Shown one piece after another: positions 44,801 through 52,762 of a DNA stretch of 64,000 bases. Origin of the DNA: Kitasatospora sp. NBC_01250 (GTDB lineage: Bacteria; Actinomycetota; Actinomycetes; Streptomycetales; Streptomycetaceae); NCBI RefSeq assembly GCF_036226465.1, contig NZ_CP108476.1:7068001-7132000 (forward strand). Direction: 5' to 3'. The notes beneath the pieces were generated by a model. That model was not told the origin of the DNA and searched no databases. It saw nothing but the letters and a program-made list of their open reading frames with translations. Numbering within the stretch: position 1 is the stretch's first letter; each line of letters begins with the position of its first letter. The position numbers were made by a program, and so were the translations under genes.

Positions 44801-45076
44801 GAAGCCGACCGGCTGATGTACGAGGAACGGATCGTCGCCGCTGCGGAGGACCCGGACCTGGAGCAGGCAGCGGTCGCAAGCCGGAACGAGGGCGACTTCG
44901 AGTTGCCTTTCGATGATCGTTTCAAGGACATCATGGTGGAACGGGCCGAGGCTGACACCAAGCTAACCGAGCGGTTCTTCTCGGACGACGACTTCCAGGG
45001 TCGCCTCACCCGCGAGGCGCGCCGGGCTGCGTACCGAATGATCCGCCGTCGGCACGGGCTCTCGGACACGACCTGA
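41876..45076 (+). CDS. hsdR: Type I restriction endonuclease subunit
   Basis: A 1066-residue HsdR that translocates and cuts unmethylated DNA. The N-terminal nuclease core is ELDLVMFVNGIPVATAELKN (Asp...Glu-x-Lys). The motor has Walker A SAGSGKSNTIGWLAHRL, the DEAH box VIVDEAHSGQ, a SAT-like FAFTATPKQK and the motif VI region QTLSRLNRTHP. The C-terminal ~200 residues form the HsdM/HsdS-docking part. All key residues are intact. ATG 41876 has AAGGAGGG upstream. It is separated from hsdS by 116 bases, so it may have its own promoter, a common arrangement that delays restriction until methylation is established. Confidence 0.95.
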   Translation: MTGRVHTEQAFEDAIVASLLAAGWKLGQQDNYSRELALDTAYLWDFIGATQPLVLETLKAFSGGDADLAMAEFARFLARELDTRGALDVLRNGVKDRGVRINLAYFLPAHTVAEDALDEYRGNRLSVVPRLCYSALNSNELDLVMFVNGIPVATAELKNPATNQTVEHAKEQYRSAARDPKELIFAKRTLVHFAVDPDLVFLTTRLKGQQTGFLPFNQGTSGPGNDGSAGNPAIDPTQPNVPAYRTSYLWEQVWQPDNWLDLIKRFLHVEDPKTAKSKGRANGGVAVAGRTSVHSQTLIFPRYHQWHAVRELAAHVARYGSGSNYLVMHSAGSGKSNTIGWLAHRLSTLHGSAEPGALDPETVENGRIEVNKPVFHKIVVVTDRSVLDKQLQDTIFQFDHTPGVVERITGSGGSKSAEVKAALSNTATKILIVTVQTFPYILEGVGGLADKRIAVIVDEAHSGQSGDSVTKLKKVLRGLGADDTDEDLDPLTSSALSRGRHPNLSYFAFTATPKQKTLNLFGVHDPAADEMRAFHIYSMRQAIDEGFILDVLRNYTTYKTYWKVAKEGAEDIEVNPDKAGAQLARLVYLNPATLSAHAEVIVDHFQRNTKRRLGGQAKAMVVTRSRESAVRMFYALREAADDLGLTDAGILVAFSGSLTVDGIEVSEAQLNGFSESELPAAFAYTRAGDQHAAARTGKPGGAPSRSEYRILVVADKYQTGFDQPLLTTMYVEKPLAGVAAVQTLSRLNRTHPKKSQDDLFVLDFANEADDVQEAFRPYFTEARTTPSDPNILYAAQRAVMGHQLLMVPEMQAFVDAFLGAQPGGDEGGRQWDKRHSALYQFTDPALQRFERLAAEDRDAAELFRSDLKDYLKKYGFLSQVMQFIDTDLERLYLFGKHLLNRLPARQDPAVDIGEIDLTHLRVNKTGEHDLHLEGDSIELLPGFDSSAAGIVHDPRKALLSELIEEFNDRFGLGLSEADRLMYEERIVAAAEDPDLEQAAVASRNEGDFELPFDDRFKDIMVERAEADTKLTERFFSDDDFQGRLTREARRAAYRMIRRRHGLSDTT

Positions 45077-45224
45077 GTTCGCTCGTGGTCTGCCCACTGT
45101 GACGGGCAGGCCACGGGCCGTACGGAAACGGTCTGGACGGGGCGCTATTCCGCCCGTCACAATGATCACTTCGTACCGTATCGGTGACTGCCGGTGCACA
45201 CGGGAGAACAGGGGCGCTCCGACC

Positions 45225-46835
45225 ATGCCACAGCAAACCATCGCCGGCCGCTACGAAATCGTGGCGCCGATCAGTACCGGTGGCATGGGCCAGGTATGGC
45301 GCGGTTACGACACCGTCCTGGACCGGGAAATCGCGGTCAAGTTGATCCGCCCCGACGTTGCGTCCGGCTCTTCCTCGCTGCGCGAGGAGTTTATCGCGCG
45401 CTTTCGGCGTGAGGCGAGGGTCACGGCCAAGATCGACCATCCGGGTGTCCCTGCCGTCTACGACGCGGCCTTTGACGACCAGGTTGACCGGCTCTACCTT
45501 GTGATGCAGTTGGTCGACGGAGTCCCACTCAGTCAGCTGATCAAGGAACGGGGCCGGTTCTCACTGAGCTGGTCCGCCGCCGTCGCCGCTCAGATCTGCT
45601 CCGTACTTGTGCATGCCCACGCGCTGCCTGTGGTGCACCGGGACCTCAAGCCAGGCAACCTCATGGTTGCCCGCGGTGGTGCCGTCAAGGTGCTCGACTT
45701 CGGCATTGCCGCCGTTCTGCGCACCGATGTCACGCAGATCACCACGGCGGGTCAGATCATCGGCACGAAGGCGTACATGTCGCCCGAGCAGGCTGAATGC
45801 GGCGCGGTCAGCCCGCGCAGCGACCTCTACGCTCTGGGCTGCATCCTGCATGAGTTGCTGACCGGCGTTCAGGTCTTCGACGGGCCAGGTGACTACACCC
45901 TGATGCGTCAGCACGTTACCGAGCCTCCTACCCCGGTGCGCCAGCTGCGTGGCGGCCTCACCGCTGATATCGAAGAGCTCATCCTGCAGTTGCTGGCCAA
46001 GCGGCCGGAGGATCGTCCGGCGGACGCCCACGAGGTGTACGAGCGGCTTGCCCCTCACCTTCCTGCTCCGGACGATCCATCAGTCCGTGAGCAGGCCGAC
46101 CCGATCGGCGCGCTGCCTGACCCGACCCGTCCCTATCGCAGGCCACTCGCGCCCCGCCCCCGTGTCTCTGATCCACGACTTGCCCGGCCGACTCCCACAG
46201 TGCTCGACGCCGCCGTGCCTCCGCTTCCTCCACTGACTGGCGTACAGCCACGGGTGCCTGAGGTCAGCAGCGAGGAGTTGGACGAGGCCTACAACCATGC
46301 GGTGTCGCTGGTCGAGGACGAGCGGTTCTCGCAGGCTGCCGAGGTGCTCGCCGAGGTGCTCGCCGGGGCGGCAGCCCGAGGGGAACACGACCCCCGGGTA
46401 CTGGAGATCCGTCGGACTCGGGCGGCCGCACTCTTCCTGGGCGGCGACTACCGCCAGGCATTGCCAGAGTTCGACGTCCTCGCAGAGGCATACATCGCCC
46501 TCGGCGGCCCTGACGACGTCGAAGCGCTCGACTGTGCTCGACAGGCTGCCTATTGCCGTGCGGAACTGGGCGATTCCGTCGAAGCCCTCGTGCAGTGCCA
46601 GTCGGTCCTGGCGAGGGTCCGGGCCCGCTATGGAGAGCACGACGAGGAGACCTTCGGACTCCGTCGGCACGTCGGCCTGTTGCTCTCTGCCGCCCAACGA
46701 CGATCGGAAGCCATCGCGGAACTCGAAGGCTTGATGATCGACATGACGGCTCGGTACGGAGCCGAGGACCAAGAGACGATGGAGATCCGCGATCTGCTCA
46801 CCAAGATCCGGTTCGTGGGCGGGGCCGTGGACTGA
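45225..46835 (+). CDS. Cytoplasmic Ser/Thr protein kinase with TPR-like C-terminus
   Basis: A 536-residue Hanks-type kinase. The glycine loop is ISTGGMGQVW, the ATP lysine is K39 (IAVKLI), the catalytic loop is HRDLKPGN (138-145) and the metal motif DFG is at 158-160, followed by GTKAYMSPEQ. All catalytic residues are present. After a Pro-rich linker (~residues 285-350) comes a TPR-like helical array to the end (ALFLGGDYRQALPEFDVLAEAY, GDSVEALVQCQSVLARVR). There is no transmembrane helix or PASTA domain, which sets it apart from PknB-type housekeeping kinases. It lies 148 bases after hsdR and 152 before the AIPR gene, in the same direction, so a defence role is likely by context. Confidence 0.9.
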   Translation: MPQQTIAGRYEIVAPISTGGMGQVWRGYDTVLDREIAVKLIRPDVASGSSSLREEFIARFRREARVTAKIDHPGVPAVYDAAFDDQVDRLYLVMQLVDGVPLSQLIKERGRFSLSWSAAVAAQICSVLVHAHALPVVHRDLKPGNLMVARGGAVKVLDFGIAAVLRTDVTQITTAGQIIGTKAYMSPEQAECGAVSPRSDLYALGCILHELLTGVQVFDGPGDYTLMRQHVTEPPTPVRQLRGGLTADIEELILQLLAKRPEDRPADAHEVYERLAPHLPAPDDPSVREQADPIGALPDPTRPYRRPLAPRPRVSDPRLARPTPTVLDAAVPPLPPLTGVQPRVPEVSSEELDEAYNHAVSLVEDERFSQAAEVLAEVLAGAAARGEHDPRVLEIRRTRAAALFLGGDYRQALPEFDVLAEAYIALGGPDDVEALDCARQAAYCRAELGDSVEALVQCQSVLARVRARYGEHDEETFGLRRHVGLLLSAAQRRSEAIAELEGLMIDMTARYGAEDQETMEIRDLLTKIRFVGGAVD

Positions 46836-46987
46836 CCCCGGCTACTCGATGTCACTCGTACTCGCATAAAGGACCCCGCGAGATCGTCGGCATTGCCCCG
46901 GTTGTAGTCGACTTCAGCAGCCAGGGCTCCGGCCTTGGCAAGCGCAGCTAGATCACCCAAGAGTCTCCAGAAGGAAGGCAAGCATCC

Positions 46988-49114
46988 ATGGCTACCCCGG
47001 GGGCTGACATACCTCGTCAGGTCACGCAGGTCCGTGAGCAGTTGCACGAGGTCTTCGACGACGTACTCAACGTGAGCGACATCGCTCACTTCCGAGGCGA
47101 CGGCTACGAGCAGCGCTTCCTGTCGCGTGCTCTCGCGGCTCTCGCTGTACGGCGGGTGGCCAAGTGCAGTGCCGCTGAGGCCGCCCAGTACGTGACTGAC
47201 GGTATCGCCGACCAGGGACTGGACGCCATCGCCCCGCTGCCCGAGCTCGGCCAGGTGCTGTTCGTGCAGGCCAAGTGGAGTGACGCGGGTTCGGCCACGC
47301 TGGACCCGGCGGCAGCCAAGGCCATGGTTGACGGCCTCAACCGGATCGAGAACGAGCTCTACGAGCAGTTCAATCAGCGCGCCGCCGACCTCGCGGTAAA
47401 GGCGAGGTCACTGCTGGTCAATGAGAAGGCCACTCTGGTCATCGCGCTGATGGGAACGGTCGACCTTTCCCCGCAGACCCGCGAGGTCCTGGACAACGCG
47501 CTGGAGGAGTTCAACAAGTACGGCACGCGCCTGAGCGTCCGGGTGCTGCTCGCCTCCGACTTCTACAACCAGATCCACGAGGACCTCCGGCCGGAGCCGA
47601 TCAACCTGGAGGTTCGCCTGGACGACTGGTACCAGCAGAAGGGGACTCTGGAGGCATACCAGGGCACGGTGTCCGCAGAGAGCGTCTCGGAGTGGTACGA
47701 GCAGTGTGGTGCCGGCCTGTTCGAGCAGAACCTTCGAGCTCCACTGGGGATCACCGTCACCAATGTCGAGATCGGCCAGACGCTCACCTCCGAGCCCACC
47801 ATGTTCTGGCACCTCAACAACGGCCTCACCATGATCTGTGACTCGCTCAAGGCGCGCCACGACAGTGCGAAGGCCCCGCAGAGCAGGCCGACCACGCTCT
47901 CGGTGACCGGGGTGAGTATCGTCAACGGTGCCCAGACAGTACGAGCCGTCGCCAAGGCAATGCGCGATGAGGGTGAGGCCGCCGCGAATGCCACCCTCAG
48001 CATCAAGGTGATCAACACGGGGGGAGACAAGGACCTCGGCGTTCGAGTCTCCCAGGCCGCGAACCGGCAAAACGCGATCGAGGCGCGCGACTACGTTGCT
48101 CTCGAGCCGGTGCACCAGAGGATAAAAGCCAACCTGCGTGCCGAACTTCGCAGGCAGTACGTCATCAAGCGAGGCGAGCCGGTACCTGCCCCGGCGATCG
48201 GCTGCTCATTGGATGAACTCGCCCTCGCTCTTGCCTGCCTACATCCGGATGCCGAGCAAGCCGCTAGGGTCGCCAGCTCGACGGAGAACCTCTGGGAGCA
48301 GGGGCCCAACGGCAGCCACACCCTGCTGTTCGGCCGGGAACCCTCCCCGCAGAAGGTCTGGCGCTCGGTACTGACGTTGCGTGCCGCCCGCAGCCGGGTC
48401 TATGAGCTGGGTAACAAGCGCGAGGACCGGGAGGCAACGGTCGCGGAGCATGGCGGTTTCCTCATCGCTCACCTGCTCTTCCAGCACCTCGGCGCGGCCA
48501 GCATTGATGATCCTGATTTCGACTGGGACAGCGAGGTCCTCGAGAAGATCGAAACCTTGGTCCCGGAGCTTGTGAAACGACTTGCGCACCTCATCGCTAC
48601 GCTCTACGGGGCACGCGCTCAGATCAGAACGACCTTCCAAGACGCAGCGGCCTGCCGAGAGCTGGTTCAACAGGTCCTCGGCCAGCTCGCTGATGGCATC
48701 GCTGTCCCCGAACAGCCTGTGAAGCCGCGAAAGCCGCGCCGCAGGAACACGGTGCCGCTGCTGGTCGACCGTCGTCTCATCAAGGACGGAACCCCGCTCC
48801 ACTACGAGCCGCTGACCGAGCCGGAGCGCATCGCTGTGGCTGAGTGGCTTGCCGAGGACGAGAGCCGTCGGCAGGCTACGTGGGTCAACCACCGTACAAG
48901 GTCGATCCTCTGGGCTTACGATCAGCAGCAGTACTCTGCGTCCGGACTGGTGTCGAAGATCTGGTTGGAATCTGGATGGGACGACCAACCCGTGTCAAAC
49001 CAGGGCACGGCCCGCTGGTGCGTTGCGGACGGCCGGAGCCTGTGGGACATGGCGCAGGCCATCCACAGCGAGGAAAACGACGGTACTGACGAAGACGGCG
49101 AGGACGAGGCCTGA
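46988..49114 (+). CDS. AIPR-family abortive-infection protein with nuclease-like N-terminus
   Basis: A 708-residue protein of the AIPR (abortive phage resistance) family. The N-terminus holds a PD-(D/E)XK-like pattern: GLDAIAP with D79, then VLFVQAKW with Q94-A-K96. The central region carries the family hallmarks FWHLNNGLTMICD and GVSIVNGAQTV, followed by VSQAANRQNAIEARDY. The C-terminal third is less conserved and ends in an acidic tail. It probably cleaves nucleic acid once triggered; the upstream kinase might be its sensor or switch. ATG 46988 is close to AGAAGGAAGG. Its stop codon lies inside the left end of the next insertion sequence, so the true C-terminus may have been altered. Confidence 0.88.
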   Translation: MATPGADIPRQVTQVREQLHEVFDDVLNVSDIAHFRGDGYEQRFLSRALAALAVRRVAKCSAAEAAQYVTDGIADQGLDAIAPLPELGQVLFVQAKWSDAGSATLDPAAAKAMVDGLNRIENELYEQFNQRAADLAVKARSLLVNEKATLVIALMGTVDLSPQTREVLDNALEEFNKYGTRLSVRVLLASDFYNQIHEDLRPEPINLEVRLDDWYQQKGTLEAYQGTVSAESVSEWYEQCGAGLFEQNLRAPLGITVTNVEIGQTLTSEPTMFWHLNNGLTMICDSLKARHDSAKAPQSRPTTLSVTGVSIVNGAQTVRAVAKAMRDEGEAAANATLSIKVINTGGDKDLGVRVSQAANRQNAIEARDYVALEPVHQRIKANLRAELRRQYVIKRGEPVPAPAIGCSLDELALALACLHPDAEQAARVASSTENLWEQGPNGSHTLLFGREPSPQKVWRSVLTLRAARSRVYELGNKREDREATVAEHGGFLIAHLLFQHLGAASIDDPDFDWDSEVLEKIETLVPELVKRLAHLIATLYGARAQIRTTFQDAAACRELVQQVLGQLADGIAVPEQPVKPRKPRRRNTVPLLVDRRLIKDGTPLHYEPLTEPERIAVAEWLAEDESRRQATWVNHRTRSILWAYDQQQYSASGLVSKIWLESGWDDQPVSNQGTARWCVADGRSLWDMAQAIHSEENDGTDEDGEDEA

Positions 49115-49194
49115 GAAGCTGTTGTCGTACCGATCATGGTGGACATCGGTTCGAGTGTGGCGACGCTGTCGGGTGATCTTCCGCTCGTGCGCGC

Positions 49195-50166
49195 ATGAAG
49201 GCAGGGCCTCCGGTTCAGCTCCTGGTTGTCGAAGCCGGAGCACACCAGGAGGCCCTGTTGTTGCAGTCTTACGCTCTCGTGCCGGTGGAGTCCAACTCGA
49301 CCGCCCCATCGTGTGATTGCCTCGCTCACCGGTTCGGGAACGCGGGTGGCCGTCCGGGCCGTGTGCCTCACTATCCGTCAGACATGACGGACGCGGAATG
49401 GGCCCTCGTGCGCAACTCGCTGCCGGTGCCACCGTGGCTGGAGGGGCGGGGCGGGCAGCCGGAGGGGTACTGCCACCGGCAGATGTTGGACGCAGTGCGC
49501 TATCTCGTGGCGGGCGGCATCACCTGGCGAGCGATGCCGAGCGACTTCCCGGCGTGGGACCGCGTCTACGCCTTCGCGCGGCGGTGGCGGGTGAAGGGCC
49601 TGCTCGCGGAACTGCACGACCGGCTGCGCGGCCTGGTGCGCGAGGAGGCCGGCCGCGATCCGGAGCCGACCGCGGCGGTGATCGACGCGCAGTCACTGCG
49701 GGCGGCGGCCACGGTGCCGGCGGCCACCCGCGGCTACGACGGGGCCAAGAAGGTGCCGGGGCGCAAGCGGCACATCGTGGTCGACTGCCTGGGGCTGCTG
49801 CTGGCCGTGATGGTCACCGCGGCGAACGTGACGGACCGGGACGCCGCGATGCCGCTGCTGGAACGTGTGCGGGCCCGCTACCGGAAGATCGTCCTGGTGT
49901 GGGCCGACGGCGGCTACGCGGGCCGCCTGGTCACCTGGGCGAAGCAGTCGCTGCGGCTCACTCTTGAGATCGTCAAACGGAGCGACGACGCGTCCGGCTT
50001 CGTGGTGCTACCCAGGCGTTGGGTGGTGGAGCGCACGCTGAGCTGGCTGATGCGCTCGCGGCGCCTGGTACGCGACTACGAGACGCTGCCCGCCGTCCAC
50101 GAGCAGATGGTGCTGTGGTCGATGACGATGCTCATGAGCCGCCGGCTGGCCCGGCGGCGAGCGTGA
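49195..50166 (+). CDS. IS5-family DDE transposase
   Basis: A transposase of up to 323 residues. The IS5 group N-terminus is YPSDMTDAEWALVRNSLP followed by RQMLDAVRYLVAGGITWRAMP. The DDE core shows VIDAQSLRAA (first Asp), VWADGGYAGRLV (second Asp) and RWVVERTLSWL (Glu), ending RLVRDYETLP. It looks intact. The start is uncertain: the conserved part begins near residue 50-64, so ATG 49195 or an internal start is possible. A terminator hairpin follows at 50181. Confidence 0.87.
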   Translation: MKAGPPVQLLVVEAGAHQEALLLQSYALVPVESNSTAPSCDCLAHRFGNAGGRPGRVPHYPSDMTDAEWALVRNSLPVPPWLEGRGGQPEGYCHRQMLDAVRYLVAGGITWRAMPSDFPAWDRVYAFARRWRVKGLLAELHDRLRGLVREEAGRDPEPTAAVIDAQSLRAAATVPAATRGYDGAKKVPGRKRHIVVDCLGLLLAVMVTAANVTDRDAAMPLLERVRARYRKIVLVWADGGYAGRLVTWAKQSLRLTLEIVKRSDDASGFVVLPRRWVVERTLSWLMRSRRLVRDYETLPAVHEQMVLWSMTMLMSRRLARRRA

Positions 50167-50180
50167 ACCGTCCCGGGGAG

Positions 50181-50212
50181 GGCTCGGGCCTTCACCCGTG
50201 AAGGCCCGAGCC
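50181..50212 (+). terminator. Terminator after the IS transposase
   Basis: A 15-bp near-perfect stem (50181-50195 and 50198-50212) lies 15 bases after the transposase stop and also just beyond the end of the minus-strand HAD gene. Confidence 0.7.
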
Positions 50213-50226
50213 CATGATCGAGGGCG

Positions 50227-50955
50227 TCATACAGCATGATCTGGTTCGCGGAACGGTTGAGGATCCGCAGCACGCGATGCCCACGTGGCGTCCCGGCTCC
50301 CCCTGGACACATACGCGCCGAATACAGAGGTATCGAGATCCTTGAGGGACTCCAGTACCAGAGTGGCAATCGCAAAGCGAGGATCGCAGCGATCAGCGGC
50401 CTCGGGAACGGCGACGACCGTCATCTGGGCTGACGCGCCGGAGAGGACGCCGTTGAGCGAGTCCTCGATCACAATGCATTCGGCGGGTGACGCCCCGAGG
50501 GCGGCGGCTGCGCGGAGATAGGCGCCCGGGTGGGGCTTGCCGTGTTCGTCGTCTTCGGCCGAAAACACGGCATGGAAAGATCGGTCAAGGCCGGTGCTCG
50601 CGAGCGCAGCCCGAATCACCGACTCCGGCGAAGATGACACGACGGCCATCGCCCTCGATGCACGCGCGCACGCCGCGACGGCGTGCTCGGCGCCGGGTTT
50701 CAGCGCCACTCCCTCCAACCTACGGCACACGGCGGCCACGATCTGCTGCTCGACGTCGTGGGGGTCGGCTTGAATGGTGGCCCGGTCGAACCAGTAGGCC
50801 ACCATGTCCCTTTGCCGCAGCCCGCGCGTCGCCGCCTGCATCTCCGTGGTGAGGTGCAGGCCGAGCGGACCGAACACTTCACGCTTTGCCGCGTCCCAGA
50901 TCGGCTCGGAGTCGATCAAAAGGCCGTCTAGGTCGAACAGGACAATCGGTTGCAT
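50227..50955 (-). CDS. HAD-superfamily sugar-phosphatase-like protein
   Basis: A 242-residue HAD subfamily IA phosphohydrolase, close in pattern to beta-phosphoglucomutase or 2-deoxyglucose-6-phosphatase. It has motif I FDLDGLLIDSEP, motif II VVSSSP, motif III lysine in DEHGKPHPGAY and motif IV ECIVIEDSLNGVLSG. The catalytic domain is complete. The last ~30 residues (after SLKDLDTSVFG) look unlike the family and may be read-through into IS flanking DNA, so the natural C-terminus may have been lost. It is trapped between an intact transposase and a duplicated transposase end, suggesting capture by the element. Confidence 0.85.
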   Translation of the reverse strand: MQPIVLFDLDGLLIDSEPIWDAAKREVFGPLGLHLTTEMQAATRGLRQRDMVAYWFDRATIQADPHDVEQQIVAAVCRRLEGVALKPGAEHAVAACARASRAMAVVSSSPESVIRAALASTGLDRSFHAVFSAEDDEHGKPHPGAYLRAAAALGASPAECIVIEDSLNGVLSGASAQMTVVAVPEAADRCDPRFAIATLVLESLKDLDTSVFGAYVSRGSRDATWASRAADPQPFREPDHAV

Positions 50956-51001
50956 CGTTTGCTCTTTCGTTGGCGATCACGCGAGGACGAGACGATTCGC
51001 T

Positions 51002-51100
51002 GCCCCGCCGTGCATGAGCAGATGGTGCTGTGGTCGATGACGATGCTCATGAGCTGCCGGCTGGCCCGGCGGCGAGCGTGAACCGTCCCGGGGTGGGCTC
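51002..51100 (+). repeat. Second copy of the transposase 3' end
   Basis: This segment repeats 50088-50187 in direct orientation with only a few differences, including GAGCAGATGGTGCTGTGGTC and CTGGCCCGGCGGCGAGCGTG. It is the tail of a second transposase copy, or a duplication made when the HAD segment was inserted. Confidence 0.85.
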
Positions 51101-51598
51101 GTCGGCCCAGCCCCGGTCGGCCAGCCGCTTCATCTTCGACCGAACTCCTTCCACACATGCCGCAACCGGCTCCAGTCCGAGTACGGCAGTGATCTCCTGA
51201 CAGGACATCACTGGCTTCCCGCTGGATGCGTGTTCGGCGAGCGTAGCGAGGATGCGCTGGTAGTGGGGAGCGAGCGCGTCCATGGAAAGCGCGGGACGCC
51301 ACACCGGGACGATCGAGCCCGATCGCGCGGCCCTCGGTAGGGGGACCTCGGCGGGCGCGTTCGTCGCGGGCTCCGGCCCGGAGGACTCACCGGCTCCCGG
51401 GCCAGCTTCACCTGCCTGTCCGGGCCGCGGCCCGGACAGGACCTCGCCAACGCGCTGCCGGGCGATCAGCCACTCGTGCCAGGCCGTCTCCGCTTCGGCG
51501 AGCTCAGCGAGTACCCGGTCCGCCACCTCCCGAAGCTCCTCCACGCGCTCACGCGCGGCCAGCTCCCGCTCCTCCAGGAGACCCACCACCGACGCCAT
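51047..51598 (-). CDS. IS accessory protein of unknown function
   Basis: A 183-residue protein with an N-terminal coiled-coil-like helix (LLEERELAARERVEELREVADRVLAELAEAE, in outline) and a C-terminal winged-helix-like region (HYQRILATLAEHA, VMSCQEITAVLGLEP, GVRSKMKRLADRGW). Similar proteins, from memory, sit beside IS5-type transposases in Streptomyces. The start at ATG 51598 has GGAGGTG upstream. Its last ~20 codons lie antisense to the duplicated transposase tail, which implies that in the native element the two genes converge and overlap. It may help or restrain transposition. Confidence 0.65.
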   Translation of the reverse strand: MASVVGLLEERELAARERVEELREVADRVLAELAEAETAWHEWLIARQRVGEVLSGPRPGQAGEAGPGAGESSGPEPATNAPAEVPLPRAARSGSIVPVWRPALSMDALAPHYQRILATLAEHASSGKPVMSCQEITAVLGLEPVAACVEGVRSKMKRLADRGWADEPTPGRFTLAAGPAGSS

Positions 51599-51712
51599 CC
51601 CGACACCTCCACCAACGAGACAACCCAACGGCCCGAGCATGCCTCGCCATGCCGGCATCATGCCTGAACTGCGGAAACCCGCCGATCAAGTTCGGTACGA
51701 CAACGGCTTCTG

Positions 51713-52163
51713 AACCCCGAGTTCGACAGCTGGCGGGCACACGAGCATGACGGATCGCGGTTGTGACCTGCGGGAACGGGCGTGAGGTGCCGTCGAGGGC
51801 GTGTGTCCACGCCTCCGGCGGGTGTTTGCCCTGATCAGGGCCTATCCGGTGGTGGTGAGGCCGCTCAACTTTGCCGGCATCGGGATACCGCAGTTCTTGA
51901 AGATCCGCTCTTGGATATCGGTGGTCTGGGTGGTCTGTTCGAGCCTGTGGGTGCCGACAACCTTGTCACCTCCGCTGAGCTGTGACTTCAGGGTCACGAT
52001 GTGATCCCTGCGTTCCGCGTAATTCAGGGGTACTGGAGTCCCTGCCGGGTTGAAGATGCAGGTCAGCTGGTTGGGGACTGGTGACGCGGTCAGATTCGCC
52101 TAGAGGCGCGATTTTACGGATTCGCCTGCGCTGACCTGGACTTGGTCCGTAGGGTCTGGAGTC
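51713..52163. other. Gene-free junction between insertion sequences
   Basis: I find no supportable gene in this 450-base stretch. Short open frames exist on both strands but none has a ribosome site or family pattern. The last ~80 bases before 52164 are less GC-rich and probably belong to the left end of the IS1634-like element. Confidence 0.5.
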
Positions 52164-52762
52164 GTGTACGTGAAGACGACGAAGCGGGAGAACAAGTCCG
52201 GCACGGTCCGGTACCTGCACCTGGCCCACAACGAGTGGGATCCGGTGAAGGGCCGGGCGGTCCCGAAGGTCCTGTTCACCTTCGGCTGTGAGGACGACCT
52301 CGACCGGGATGCGGTGAAGCGCCTGGTCGCGTCTCTATCGAGGCTGCTGGAGCCGGGTGAGGCACTGGCGTCGACGGCAGCGGGCGACCTGGAGTTCGTC
52401 TCGTCGGTCCCGTTCGGTGGCACTATGTGCTCGATCATCTCTAGCGGCGGCTGAGGATCGACAGGATCGTCGGTCAGGTCGGGCAGCCCAAACGGGGCCG
52501 ACGCCGGGACATGTCGGTGACCGAGCGGGTGCTGTTCTCCCTGGTCGCGAACCGGGCCCTGGCGCCGTCGTCGAAGCTGGCCGCCGCGGACTGGGTCACG
52601 CACGACGTGCATGTCGAGGGCCTGCCGGCCACCGACGAAGACGCCTGCTACCGGGCGATGGACTGGCTACACGAGGTGACCGACGACCTGGAGAAGCGGG
52701 TGTTCGACGAGGTCGCGAACCTCCTCAACCTCGAAGTCGACCTGCTGTTCTTCGACACCTGA
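52164..52762 (+). pseudogene. Frameshifted, truncated IS1634-like transposase
   Basis: The N-terminal third of an IS1634-type transposase begins at GTG 52164 (VKTTKRENKSGTVRYLHLAH, in outline; FGCEDDLDRDAVKRL). A frameshift lies near 52430, after which the protein resumes in another frame as RIDRIVGQVGQPKRGRR and SVTERVLFSLVANRALAP up to LLFFDT. There the next IS cuts it off. The rest of the transposase is not found beyond that IS, so a deletion accompanied or followed the insertion. Confidence 0.82.

Larger units (their letters stand above)
49113..51712 (+). mobile_element. Insertion sequence region with matching ends, transposase, HAD cargo and accessory gene
   Basis: Imperfect terminal inverted repeats (left 49113-49133, right 51692-51712, 19 of 21 matches) bound a 2.6-kb block. 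Inside are an IS5-type transposase at the left, a HAD phosphatase gene in the middle and an accessory gene at the right. About 100 bases from the transposase 3' end are repeated at 51002-51100. The natural element is probably the transposase converging with the accessory gene, split here by the HAD segment. No clear target duplication was seen. The left end coincides with the AIPR stop codon. Confidence 0.65.

Noticed and set aside
45225..46835. Assigning the kinase as PglW
   Set aside because: It is much shorter than PglW and lacks the rest of the Pgl/BREX gene set.
51801..52004. A 67-codon plus-strand frame between the insertion sequences
   Set aside because: It has no ribosome site or recognisable pattern, and overlapping frames of similar length exist; it is more likely IS debris.
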